Source of the DNA: Mycobacterium gordonae
GTDB lineage: Bacteria > Actinomycetota > Actinomycetes > Mycobacteriales > Mycobacteriaceae
Assembly: GCF_017086405.1 (NCBI RefSeq)
Contig: NZ_CP070973.1
Location: 5,178,739 to 5,242,738 of the forward strand
DNA length: 64,000 nucleotides
Reading direction: 5' to 3'
The notes under the pieces were generated by a model. That model saw only the letters and a program-made list of their open reading frames with translations. It was not told the origin of the DNA and made no database searches. The translations under genes were made by a program, and so were the position numbers. Numbering within the stretch: position 1 is the first letter of the stretch; each line of letters begins with the position of its first letter. Positions 26,501-34,303 of this stretch are shown piece by piece.

Positions 26501-29236
26501 TCAGATCTACCCACACCAGTGGAAGATCACCCTGCGGCGCACCCGGGAAGACTCCGAGACCATCGACTACCAGATGACTGCGGTATCGCTGAGGCAGCCG
26601 CCCGAACCCACGCAGGAGCACCTGCTGACCATCAACAAGCAGACCTACATGCACGAGCCGAGGGACGTACTGTCCAGGGTGGCTATGTCCCGCGCCGCAT
26701 GGATGAGTCAGCAGAACCAGGGAGCCTGGCCCGACGAAGCGACGGCGGTGCGCTAGCGGACGACGGTGTCACACCCGAATACGGAGACAGCCAAGCGGAT
26801 TCACGTCGCGATTCGGTATTCGATCACAGTGATCCCGGCGATCGGGGACGTGCGGTGGCGTCCCACCCCGACCCTGATCACTCCCGAGGAGTAGCGAATG
26901 ACAGTTTATGGAAACGGATTCCGCCGGTCAGTCCGGACGAGCTGCGGCATCACCTGGCGGACAAACTCTTCGGGGAACAACGGGCTAGGGATAACGCAAC
27001 GTGGTGGCGCCAACTCAGCGGTGAGCAGCAGCGCGCGCTGATCGATTCCTATCCTCGTGAGATCGGCAACGCCGAAGGCATTCCGGCGTGGGCACGCAGC
27101 GAGGCCAACCAGCACGAGCTTTCGCGGTTGCGCGACGAGTTGCGTTCCCGCGCAGACGCCGGCGAGCGCCTGAGCCGACGAGAAGCCAAAGAACTCAGAC
27201 GATACGACGGACTTCGCGCGGCGCTGAAAGATGCCAGGGTTAAAGCGGCACGGCTGGGGGGCGACGTCCACGTGCTGGCTTTCGACCCGCGCGCGTTCGG
27301 TGGCGATGGCCGGATGGTTGTCAGCGTCGGCCACGACCCCTCGCACGCCGACGCTGTCTCGTGGCATGTACCGGGCTACACGACGACCATCGACAAGATC
27401 GGACTGAACCTCGACAATGCGCTGAATCATCTCGAGTCGGTTCTCAGGCAGGATCCCGCGGCGCGGGTCGCGTCCATCGCGTGGATCGGCTACGACTCAC
27501 CACAAGGCATGTTCAAAGGCGTCTGGGACGTCATGCACACGAAGTTAGCCAGCACCGGCGGCGAGATTCTGCATGGTGACCTCGCCGCGTTCAACGCCGG
27601 CCGGGACGCCTTCGCCGGTGACGGCAGCGCGTTCTGCAGCAACGATGTTTTCGGGCACTCCTACGGGTCGACCACAACCAGCTTCGCAGCGAGAGGCGGT
27701 GGTTTGACGACCCATGTGCGCAGCGTGACGCTGCTGGGTTCGCCGGGCGCCGGACCGCTGCGGCACGCCTCGGAATTCGGGGTTGGCGACCAGGTTTTCG
27801 TGGCGTCGTCGTCGCGTGATTTCGTCACCACGTTCGGCGGGCGCACGTTCCACCCGGGCGGCGGCTGGTTGTTCGGCCGCCTAGGTATGGACCCCGCGAT
27901 GCAGGCATTCGGCGCCACCCGGGTCACGGCTGAATTCCCACACTATCTGGACCTCTTGGGCGCTGACGGCACCACAGCGACGCACACCGCGTACTACTGG
28001 TTCGATCCGCGGCTGCCGGAAACACCGACGGAATCGCTGGCCAACTTCGGCCGTATCGGCGCCGGTGGGTTCGACCGGGTGCACATCGAGGGCAATCGTT
28101 TCGAAGGGAGTGGCCTGCGTCCCACCGAACCTGCACTGAGCCGCCCGTTGGAGAATCACCCCGACGACCCGGCACAGCTGCGCCGCCGAATGTGGGATCC
28201 GCCATGGCATTCCGAGGGCGGCGATCACCGGGTTCCGCAACCTGAAGGTGACGGTGGCACCACCGACGACCGGCGCTGTGCGCATGGCGTCAACGAATTC
28301 CTGGCCCATCGCTACGGCCGTGACGTCCCGGCTCTCGGCGAGCCGGGACCGTCGGGGGTGCCCGCCCGCAAGCTGTTTCAGACCTGGGGTGCGGAGTCGC
28401 GCTTCGCCAGCTACGCAGAAGTGCACGACACGCTGCTGCGCCACGGGGACGGGGCTTCCGCGGTCCTGGCATCGCAGTGGGCGGCCGGTCCCCGACAAGG
28501 TGGGCACGCGTATGTCGCGGTAAACGAAGGCGGCACGGTGCATCTCTACGAGCGGGTCGGTGACCGCTACGAGCCGTTGGGTTGGCCACCGCTGTGGGGC
28601 GAGCGAGCGGTCCAGGCCACCGCGGTGGGCTACCTCGACCGGAAGGGAAACGCGCTCGATCCGCTCGACGGCCGGCCCGGCCAACTCGAGGCGGCCGATG
28701 CCGTGGGCGACGTCGCGGGTGAACTCCCGCACGGCAGTCCGTTGACCGATGAACAGCGCGATGCCATCTTGAGTATCCCCAAGGGTGAGCGTCCCGATCC
28801 GGCGCAGTATCTGCCAGCCGAATTCATCGAGCAGCATCTGGCGAGGTTCGACGACGGCGCGAGCCGCTACATGGTGCTGGACAATCTCAATGCCTTCGGA
28901 ATAGGACAGCGAGACGGCACCACGTTCGTATTCCCATCAAGTGAATTGGATTCCCTGACCGCCACGACCGAAAACGACCTCCGATTACTAGAGCAAGCGC
29001 TGGGTCTGCCGGCCAATTATTTCGACGCGTACGAAATAGTTCGGGTAGACATCTCCGAACCTGCGACCTACGGCTTACGCATGCCGTCCGGAAACGAAGC
29101 GGGAGCCAACAACCAGTGGCTGCCCGGTGGGTTTCTGCCTAAAGGCATGCCGGAGGCGGTAATTGATGGCGGAGCAGTATCTCCGGATGACTACACTGTC
29201 ACGAGAGTTTCAGGGCGAGCAGAAAGGCGCGAATGA
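23579..29236 (+). CDS. Giant polymorphic toxin: WXG100-like N-terminus, papain-fold toxin, DUF1023-like hydrolase, second papain-fold toxin, unknown C-terminal domain
   Basis: 1885 codons from a GTG. Residues ~1-310 are a helical, hydrophobic, WXG100-like secretion/pore region. Residues ~310-690 are a Pro/Ala/Arg-rich linker. Residues ~690-880 form a papain-fold (glutamine-deamidase-type) toxin with Cys718 (NNCVDSS), His828 (GAHATV) and Asp845 (WWDPQ). Residues ~886-1060 look like an out-of-frame reading of an immunity gene (see next entry). Residues ~1110-1500 form a DUF1023-like alpha/beta hydrolase with nucleophile Ser1361 in GHSYGS. Residues ~1555-1700 are a second papain-fold domain with Cys1567 (RRCAHGVN) and His1643 (GGHAYV). 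Residues ~1720-1885 are an unrecognised toxin-like end containing PSGNEAGANNQWLPGG. The stop overlaps the next immunity gene (ATGA). The layout recalls CpnT. Whether the full 1885 residues are made, or initiation and termination differ, cannot be told. Confidence 0.82.
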   Translation: MGIEIPGWLRWVGDLIGEPFPEGDETACRRQADRWRHYATQLDAHKDGLAAATQTTLAGFAAGDVHNTLDQLLKPYGNSIDQIADQLRQLADAVDNVATEIEFAKEMFIANLVALAATLVALAASAWINWGAPVEAAAAIAGIELVISQAIRAAAAKVATEALSRVIAQLVTRALGSAAVNAGISAGLNAGIQGQQMVQGNRHDFDWESWRNDVASGAISGAVMGPVLKGAHDFDAGSALGNRARNFGASFVGNAGGAAAAQQALTGHVNLADALGAGAVFGAVDGARIPGVHSAGPELTALTGERPGTPVVEPLPATQHQQTPLESSATGADHSGQGGGVRLGDVDVPLNLGPPHHDPVPLSHNGFSDAAATASPSTVAPGGHAASVPPSSPAAHAAGHADPSAGGPLVPAARAGVSDVAPAARGHDAAGLREVADAPVRGAEAPAGASVAAPSHELARATTSLREVPASRDTPQPRDLPPPHDAQPAREAQPGREALPRRDAAPLGDGQAPRDARSSTPPQRSREAAADPGERPRSSVPESRHAREAQADNVRRAKSAAGSRKDEAGQLHNQLEPVPPQPGDVTLAAVPSPVLPDGSQPRPTAADTVRAPNHRSGPQDPATDPPPGRPDPDTGHDDLPPPGPGPFDPTGFDNPADHRNFGPHELAPLEDPMHQAVLERALRDPSGGYESGADPRTNAYGGLVNDGGPTVDGRANNCVDSSLAALASFYGEPTVSVPRFLDQLPDGTIDLTSGEASGLARARAWFGDDLHLSDQNLSVRQQFADLHQQIAQLGPGASALVVNDWQARDAAGNLMYHPDGAPVLDGAHATVIVYPHGASGPVWWDPQHSLTSDHPPAMLVNESAYLWSTPIAAGHFGPTPHQGGRDGAARDRGTSTGIPGSDLPRPHLSGDPVRNGLGRFADPDGGRRREPGGGPGEAGDRLGDRDRDHALEPADQRGGRDLHDGQAIRPAGGKSDLPTPVEDHPAAHPGRLRDHRLPDDCGIAEAAARTHAGAPADHQQADLHARAEGRTVQGGYVPRRMDESAEPGSLARRSDGGALADDGVTPEYGDSQADSRRDSVFDHSDPGDRGRAVASHPDPDHSRGVANDSLWKRIPPVSPDELRHHLADKLFGEQRARDNATWWRQLSGEQQRALIDSYPREIGNAEGIPAWARSEANQHELSRLRDELRSRADAGERLSRREAKELRRYDGLRAALKDARVKAARLGGDVHVLAFDPRAFGGDGRMVVSVGHDPSHADAVSWHVPGYTTTIDKIGLNLDNALNHLESVLRQDPAARVASIAWIGYDSPQGMFKGVWDVMHTKLASTGGEILHGDLAAFNAGRDAFAGDGSAFCSNDVFGHSYGSTTTSFAARGGGLTTHVRSVTLLGSPGAGPLRHASEFGVGDQVFVASSSRDFVTTFGGRTFHPGGGWLFGRLGMDPAMQAFGATRVTAEFPHYLDLLGADGTTATHTAYYWFDPRLPETPTESLANFGRIGAGGFDRVHIEGNRFEGSGLRPTEPALSRPLENHPDDPAQLRRRMWDPPWHSEGGDHRVPQPEGDGGTTDDRRCAHGVNEFLAHRYGRDVPALGEPGPSGVPARKLFQTWGAESRFASYAEVHDTLLRHGDGASAVLASQWAAGPRQGGHAYVAVNEGGTVHLYERVGDRYEPLGWPPLWGERAVQATAVGYLDRKGNALDPLDGRPGQLEAADAVGDVAGELPHGSPLTDEQRDAILSIPKGERPDPAQYLPAEFIEQHLARFDDGASRYMVLDNLNAFGIGQRDGTTFVFPSSELDSLTATTENDLRLLEQALGLPANYFDAYEIVRVDISEPATYGLRMPSGNEAGANNQWLPGGFLPKGMPEAVIDGGAVSPDDYTVTRVSGRAERRE
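26235..26756 (+). CDS. Nested immunity-like gene inside the toxin ORF
   Basis: 173 residues from ATG 26235, with AAGGAGG 5 nt upstream. It lies entirely within the toxin ORF but in another frame. This frame has the normal high-G+C third positions and a balanced globular composition (SPILTEDGAGSRAVGQAKLV, YTMAKRSGRPVGNQIYPHQW). The toxin frame over the same bases reads as Arg/Asp/Gly/Pro-rich filler. It begins ~30 codons after the first papain-fold domain ends, where a cognate immunity gene is expected. No named immunity family is recognised. Likely role: neutralising the first papain-fold toxin in the producer cell. Confidence 0.8.
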   Translation: MVQLATEEQALAYLAQIFPDRTFRVIQFEMGWVGSPILTEDGAGSRAVGQAKLVIDSETGIVTTHSSLPTNVVAETYTMAKRSGRPVGNQIYPHQWKITLRRTREDSETIDYQMTAVSLRQPPEPTQEHLLTINKQTYMHEPRDVLSRVAMSRAAWMSQQNQGAWPDEATAVR

Positions 29237-29496
29237 AATTCATCAATACATATCTATCCAAAGAGCACCGCTATTGGTTGGGTACCGAGTCCGACTCCGG
29301 CAGCCATTTCGCTGCTATTCCGGTGAGCAACCAGATGGTGGACTACATCGAGTCCTACAGAATCACCCCGGCTGAGTATGAGGCGTTTCTGCACGACGAG
29401 GCGGCGGCGCTGGAGTTCGTCGAATCCTGCCGACGGCGCGAGCAGGACGACCGGCTGTTTATGCCACCCGGGGCCGACCGCGGAACACCGACCTAG
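29233..29496 (+). CDS. Small immunity-like protein for the C-terminal toxin domain
   Basis: 87 residues, compact and acidic, with no signal peptide or membrane segment. Its ATG overlaps the toxin stop (ATGA), the tight toxin-immunity coupling typical of polymorphic toxins. Sequence: MKFINTYLSKEHRYWLGTES onward, with a helical middle (PAEYEAFLHDEAAALEFVE). It most likely binds the unrecognised C-terminal domain of the giant toxin. Family not recognised. Confidence 0.7.
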   Translation: MKFINTYLSKEHRYWLGTESDSGSHFAAIPVSNQMVDYIESYRITPAEYEAFLHDEAAALEFVESCRRREQDDRLFMPPGADRGTPT

Positions 29497-29513
29497 GAGG
29501 ACGCGCTGATGGT

Positions 29514-31082
29514 ATGTCCGTCCGGACGAGCCCGGTCAGCCCGGCTCACCGCAGCAGCATCCTGGTGCCCATGAACGCCGCCGAGGCCGTGGCCGCGGTT
29601 ACCGAGCACATCCGTCGTGCGGGAATCGACTATCCGACAACGGGTTTGACGGCTGACCGCTTCGAGGCCGGCTGGTCGGTCTATGCGCCGGTTAACGTCG
29701 ACACCGGTGATCCGGCGGCTTTTCTCGATATGCCGGTGGGCCGGGCGGTGTTCCTGATCGGCGACAGCGGCCGGATCGAGGAGGCGTCGACGTCGACGCC
29801 ACCACGGATCGCGCAGCAACAATTCGCCGAACACGAACGCGTAGCGCATTCGGCTGCGGCAGAAGTGGACTCCGGTCCGCTGCTCGCCGAACTCGCCGAC
29901 TCTTTCGACCGGGCTTCGAAAGGTCGACAGGTCGCCACCGGGTACACCGTGCTCGACGGTCCCGCACCCGATGCGGATTTGGCCCGCCACGACGAGCAGA
30001 TCAGCGAGCGGGCATCCGCAATGCTCGATCCGATCGCCCGGGAAGTCGCCCTCCTGGGTCCCCCCGGTTGGCAAGAGTTCAGTGCGGTCTTCGCCTTGAC
30101 GATCCGGGCCGGATCCGCCGACTGCGCGTTCGCAACCCGCGCCGGCTGGCAACCGGTCCATGTTCCACGCTCGGTGATGGACTTGGTGCGCACTCAACGC
30201 GAGGTCAGCGCCCAGATGTCGGCGGGACCCTGGTGGCGGTTGATGCTCACGGTCAACAACCAGGGCCAGCTTCGCGCCGATTACGACTATGGTGAGCAAC
30301 CTTTCCCCGCAGGCCAATTACAGCCCGCACAGAACTACCGCGACGACATCGCCGCCTTCCCCCGTCCACTGGTGCCGGTCTGGCTGGCCGGCTATCTGGC
30401 CGGACCCGCCGCACAGGGCCGAACACCGGCGCAGGCTTCCGCCGCCGCGGCAGCCGACGCCAGCATCGGCCGTCATCCCACGGAGACCGATGACATCGAG
30501 CCCTTGCCCGAGACGTGGTCCCGCTGGGCGACCTTGGCTGCGATCTACATCGGGGCGCACTCGGTATGGGGTCCGCGGATCTCCCCGGGGCTGGCGTCCT
30601 ACGAATCCGACGCCCGGAGCGGGTCAAGCCTGTTCGTGCTGCCGGGGAACCGAGCGGTGCTGTCCGGAGGGCGTTGGAACTCACCCCTGCTCATCGCGGC
30701 CTACCACCAGCGCGCGGGACTGCCCGATCTGTACTGCGGCGCGCCGGCCTGGGTCAATGACTCGGCATTGAACACCCGCAACCAGAACGGCCTGCTCAGC
30801 TTCTGCTACTGGTGGGATGGCAAGCGATGGTGCCGCGGCGCCACGGACACGTTCGACGAACTCGACGACCCGCTGCCGGCGATCTGGACACCCGAGGAAA
30901 CCGTTGCCGCGATGACCACTGTGTTAGGTCCGGGCCTCGAGGATGCCTGCCACCACCTGCTGGCAGCCGCAGCCCGCCGCACCGTGACTCCGGCTGACCT
31001 CGCGGCGGTTTTCACTCACTTCCCAGACCCTGATCTGGGCAACGGATTCGACCAGCTCCGCCAGGCCGGCCTGACTCGATGA
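29514..31082 (+). CDS. Multi-domain immunity-like protein (Imm35/YrhB-like plus YezG-like)
   Basis: 522 residues. The N-terminal ~100 residues resemble an Imm35/YrhB-type module: FLDMPVGRAVFLIGDSGRIEE, ending in TPPRIAQQQF. Residues ~180-310 resemble the YezG/DUF600 antitoxin family: WWRLMLTVNNQGQLRADYDY, then GEQPFP and PLVPVWLAGYL. The rest (~330-522) is an unrecognised globular domain with several Trp and Cys residues. Fusion of two immunity modules suggests protection against more than one toxin. The start is uncertain: ATG 29514 lies rather far from AGGAGG (29495), and a second ATG at 29571 begins the conserved part. It overlaps the next gene by 4 nt. Confidence 0.68.
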   Translation: MSVRTSPVSPAHRSSILVPMNAAEAVAAVTEHIRRAGIDYPTTGLTADRFEAGWSVYAPVNVDTGDPAAFLDMPVGRAVFLIGDSGRIEEASTSTPPRIAQQQFAEHERVAHSAAAEVDSGPLLAELADSFDRASKGRQVATGYTVLDGPAPDADLARHDEQISERASAMLDPIAREVALLGPPGWQEFSAVFALTIRAGSADCAFATRAGWQPVHVPRSVMDLVRTQREVSAQMSAGPWWRLMLTVNNQGQLRADYDYGEQPFPAGQLQPAQNYRDDIAAFPRPLVPVWLAGYLAGPAAQGRTPAQASAAAAADASIGRHPTETDDIEPLPETWSRWATLAAIYIGAHSVWGPRISPGLASYESDARSGSSLFVLPGNRAVLSGGRWNSPLLIAAYHQRAGLPDLYCGAPAWVNDSALNTRNQNGLLSFCYWWDGKRWCRGATDTFDELDDPLPAIWTPEETVAAMTTVLGPGLEDACHHLLAAAARRTVTPADLAAVFTHFPDPDLGNGFDQLRQAGLTR

Positions 31083-31537
31083 ACGGCACGCTCGACACCG
31101 CCCTCACCATCGCCTTGTTCGTCATCGCCGCGCCGATCATCGCGTTCTTCGGTGTCACCGGCTTCGTCGCGTTCGGGGTGGAAGTGGAACCCGCCCCGGC
31201 GCAACCGTGGCGGCTCGACCGAGTGCTGATCGTGGCCGGGCAAGTGCTGCCGCCGCTCTTGCTGGCCGGGCCGTACCTCGCCGCGGTCTTGCTGACCGCC
31301 CGCGCCTCCGGACCGACGTTCTATTTCCCGCTGACCGCGGTGGTCGCCGGCCTTGCCACTTCAAATCTCGCCCTACGCACCCTGAGCGCACAGGTGCGCC
31401 GCACCCGCGCAGGCAAGCCGACCGCGCAGGACGTGCTGTTCGAGCAGCGGCGCGACGCCGAACAACGGCGGCGTTCCCGCGCGGCGCCCACCGGCGAGGA
31501 TCAGGCGGGCGATGCGGTGAATCGTGGTGACGAATGA
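31079..31537 (+). CDS. Small integral membrane protein
   Basis: 152 residues with three hydrophobic segments (about 8-32, 48-72, 80-100) and a basic, Arg-rich cytoplasmic tail (QRRDAEQRRRSR). The ATG overlaps the stop of the immunity gene, so it is co-translated. Function unknown; it might anchor or guard at the membrane, or belong to the secretion apparatus. Confidence 0.65.
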   Translation: MNGTLDTALTIALFVIAAPIIAFFGVTGFVAFGVEVEPAPAQPWRLDRVLIVAGQVLPPLLLAGPYLAAVLLTARASGPTFYFPLTAVVAGLATSNLALRTLSAQVRRTRAGKPTAQDVLFEQRRDAEQRRRSRAAPTGEDQAGDAVNRGDE

Positions 31538-31709
31538 CGGGCCGCTCGCCGGTAGCGCCGTCGGCCCGGTTTCCGCTGATTACTGCCACTGGGGTGCCTT
31601 ATCCTGGCAAACACGAACTACAGGCCACTTGGAGTGGTTAGGGGGAGCCAGCCGATCCGCTGTCGGTCGGATCCGCTGACGATCAACAGACGCCACCGGA
31701 GGAGACGTC

Positions 31710-32072
31710 ATGTCAATCGAGACACCACCGCCGCCCGATGAGTTGAGCGGTCCGCGGCAGCAACTCCGTCAGTGGGCGCAGAACGTCCCCGAGGACTTCC
31801 TCAAGATCGATCCGTCGTTCCTCAACGAATGGTTGGGCGGCATCAATTCGTTGGTGCTCGCCATAGACGCCCAGGTGGCCGCCGCCGGCAACTTGCGCAT
31901 CAACGAGGGCGTCGTCGGAAAATTCGTCTCCGCGACGGCCACTGCGAGCGCGCTGAACAGCTCTGGCGATGCTATTCGACAACGACTGGCCGAATACCAG
32001 CAGTTCGCGAATGCGCTCAAAGAGTTCTCTCTGGCCGCACACCACGCGCTCGTCGCGACAGACGGCCAATAA
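31710..32072 (+). CDS. Small helical ESX substrate-like protein (PE-like partner)
   Basis: 120 residues, mostly helical with a polar N-terminus. The middle (LNEWLGGINSLVLAIDAQVA) has a W-L-G-G turn that could be a WXG-like hairpin. GGAGGAG lies before the ATG. It is followed after 39 nt by a large Pro/Gly-rich protein and then an EspG-like chaperone, the order small partner > large partner > EspG seen for PE/PPE pairs. No true PE motif is present. Confidence 0.55.
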   Translation: MSIETPPPPDELSGPRQQLRQWAQNVPEDFLKIDPSFLNEWLGGINSLVLAIDAQVAAAGNLRINEGVVGKFVSATATASALNSSGDAIRQRLAEYQQFANALKEFSLAAHHALVATDGQ

Positions 32073-32111
32073 CGACGATGCAGCCGCCGTGGGGAACGCG
32101 GAGAACCCTCG

Positions 32112-33536
32112 ATGTCACCTGATCCACCGCCGCTCGACTGGGATATAGACCCGCACCAGGACCCTTATCACGGTGATCCCATCGGCAACGAAGACGTGAC
32201 GATTCCGCACCTCAACGATTCAGCGATCGGGAAGACTCTGTTCGCCAGGCTCAGCGATCGGGAAAGCACCCCCACGGCCGGCCTGACCACCAAGGGTGTC
32301 CCGCTGGAGTACATCGCGGACTTCTTCGACGGCTACCACAAGATCGTCGCCGCGGCACCAGACGTCGCGGTGCAGCACCACGAAATCTGGTCACGCATCG
32401 GCCAATCACTGCAACAGGCCAGAGATGCGTTTCAGGCCACGATCGATCGTTTGAAGAACAGTCAGAAATTCACGGGTGCGACTGCTACAGCCTTATTCCA
32501 GCACGCCGCTGATTCCCTGGGATATCTCGGATCGCTGGCCGATGCGGCACATCGTATGGACCCGCTCGTCGACGCTTTTTCGCGCGACATATCAGAAACC
32601 AGAGACTGGTTCATCTCCATGCACAACAGCATCGAGAAAGCACTCGGGAATGGCGGCGTCTACAGCAATAATCCGGCGGCTCAGGACGAGATGTACTCCT
32701 TCGTCAACGCACAAGCGCAGCGCGTGATTCAGACTTTTTACAACCCACCTATTGAATGGATCAGCCAGAGCCACCCGGACATGTCGGCGAGCGCCCCCCA
32801 GGTTGGCGGTCCGGCGGCCGGACCCCGCTCGCCCGCATTGGGTGGGTGGTCACCCGGTGGCCCATCGCCGGGCGGATCGGGTGCACCCGGCATTCCGTCC
32901 CTGTCCGGCCTACACGCGTCCGACCCGCCTCCGGGGCAACCGGACGCGCCCGCCGCCACCACGCCGACGAACGCGCTCCCCGGCCTCGACGCGGCCGCGG
33001 AGGGCGCCGGTGATGCCGCGCAAGGGGCCGGCCAACAGGCCCAGAATGCTGCCGGCCAAGCGGGCAACGCCGCCAACCAGGCATTGGGTGACCTGTCCAA
33101 AGGTGCCCGCAACGGGGCCGCCGATCTTCCCGAGGGCGTTCTCGGTCTGGGACCCCACGGTCTCAAAGGAGTCACAACCGGAGCGGGATCCGGCCGCGGA
33201 GGCGGCGGGGGCGGCGGCACGGGCGCGCATTCGCCCTCAGCAAGCAAACCGTCCGCCCAGGTCACACAGGGGACGAGGGCGGTCACGGCCGCGCAAGCAT
33301 CCCGGGCGGGGGTAGGCGCTGGTGCCGGGACACCCGGTGCCGGGGCACCCGTCGCCGGGCAACGTGGCGCCGGCGCCGACAAAGAGCACAAGGCCAACAG
33401 AGCACTGCGTCACGCCAAGCACGGCGAAGAAGTGATCGGCGACGTCGAGGCCGTCGTCCCCGTGGTCGGCGGCGAAGGCCACGAGAGCGGCGCCGCGACG
33501 CCTTCCTCGCAGCGCCGACGGGAATCACCGGAATGA
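32112..33536 (+). CDS. PPE/EspB-like large ESX substrate
   Basis: 474 residues. Residues ~60-210 are a helical bundle with ESX-substrate character: YHKIVAAAPDVAVQHHEIW, then a long helix QQARDAFQATIDRLKNSQKF. Residues ~220-430 are Gly/Pro/Ala-rich and low complexity, as in EspB and many PPE proteins. The C-terminus is basic then acidic. The start is supported by GGAGAA upstream. It overlaps espG-like by 4 nt. No PPE tripeptide is seen near the N-terminus, so it is a distant relative at best. Confidence 0.58.
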   Translation: MSPDPPPLDWDIDPHQDPYHGDPIGNEDVTIPHLNDSAIGKTLFARLSDRESTPTAGLTTKGVPLEYIADFFDGYHKIVAAAPDVAVQHHEIWSRIGQSLQQARDAFQATIDRLKNSQKFTGATATALFQHAADSLGYLGSLADAAHRMDPLVDAFSRDISETRDWFISMHNSIEKALGNGGVYSNNPAAQDEMYSFVNAQAQRVIQTFYNPPIEWISQSHPDMSASAPQVGGPAAGPRSPALGGWSPGGPSPGGSGAPGIPSLSGLHASDPPPGQPDAPAATTPTNALPGLDAAAEGAGDAAQGAGQQAQNAAGQAGNAANQALGDLSKGARNGAADLPEGVLGLGPHGLKGVTTGAGSGRGGGGGGGTGAHSPSASKPSAQVTQGTRAVTAAQASRAGVGAGAGTPGAGAPVAGQRGAGADKEHKANRALRHAKHGEEVIGDVEAVVPVVGGEGHESGAATPSSQRRRESPE

Positions 33537-34300
33537 AGCACGTGGCCCTGAACCGCGTAGGCAGCATCGACCTGGTCGATCTGCAGGCGATCAGCGACAG
33601 CACGGGCCGCGACTTTCTGCCCTTCCCGTTCGCCCAACTGCGCCCGACCCGATTCGCCTCCTTCCAGGAGTACGCGTCGCACGCAGCGGCGGCGCCCGAG
33701 CGGCTCCGGCACGGTGACCTTCGTGATTTCCACCTGTGGTTCACCACGTACCTGAATGCCGACATCCGGGTCGAGTCTGTCGTCAGCATCGTGGGAGCAC
33801 CTAGAGGACGGATACTGGCACACCGCTGCGGCCAATCGGGATTCATTGCCGCACAACGATCCGAGGACCACGTAATCGACATTTACGCGGTGCCTCCCTT
33901 CGATCTGGGGCCCGCGATCACAAGTGCGCTTGCGCTGACCGGTCCCGGGCGACACCCCAAGATCGTGATCCCCGAGTTCGTCCGCACGAAGTCACGAGGC
34001 GACGACAGCCGGGAAGTCTCTGTCCGCTCGACGGAAGCCAGCAGTGATGCACTTTCGGTACCGCGGTCAAAGGTGCTGCGGTACACCAGGATTCAGAGTC
34101 GATGGCAGCCGGCGCGAGATTGGGGGTTCGACCGCTCCAAAGACGTCCTCGTGTACGTCGCCATCGGCGACGACGGCGACTACATCTACTCGCCGAAATT
34201 CGTTTACCTGACTCCGATGACTGCCGGGAACCTCAGCGAGCGCATCGATCAATTGATCGCCGACGACATTGCACGGCTGCGCGCGCAGCGGAAACCCTAG
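33533..34300 (+). CDS. EspG-like ESX secretion chaperone
   Basis: 255 residues, a mixed beta/alpha protein with the EspG pattern: a central LRDFHLWFTTYLNADIRVES strand, the hairpin GRILAHRCGQSGFIAAQRSE and a C-terminal helix. EspG proteins bind PE-PPE dimers in the cytosol and hand them to the ESX machine. The ATG overlaps the stop of the large substrate gene (ATGA), so the likely client is the adjacent small/large pair. Last gene of the effector operon, ending 3 nt from a convergent gene. Confidence 0.72.
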   Translation: MKHVALNRVGSIDLVDLQAISDSTGRDFLPFPFAQLRPTRFASFQEYASHAAAAPERLRHGDLRDFHLWFTTYLNADIRVESVVSIVGAPRGRILAHRCGQSGFIAAQRSEDHVIDIYAVPPFDLGPAITSALALTGPGRHPKIVIPEFVRTKSRGDDSREVSVRSTEASSDALSVPRSKVLRYTRIQSRWQPARDWGFDRSKDVLVYVAIGDDGDYIYSPKFVYLTPMTAGNLSERIDQLIADDIARLRAQRKP

Positions 34301-34303
34301 TGC

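Noticed and set aside
26898..27000. ATG with GAGGAG upstream, as a possible separate start for the second toxin part
   Set aside because: Its frame is not the frame of the DUF1023-like domain and closes after a few dozen codons.
27881..28837. 318-codon minus-strand frame inside the toxin gene
   Set aside because: Opposite a region with intact hydrolase and papain-fold motifs; no own start signal.
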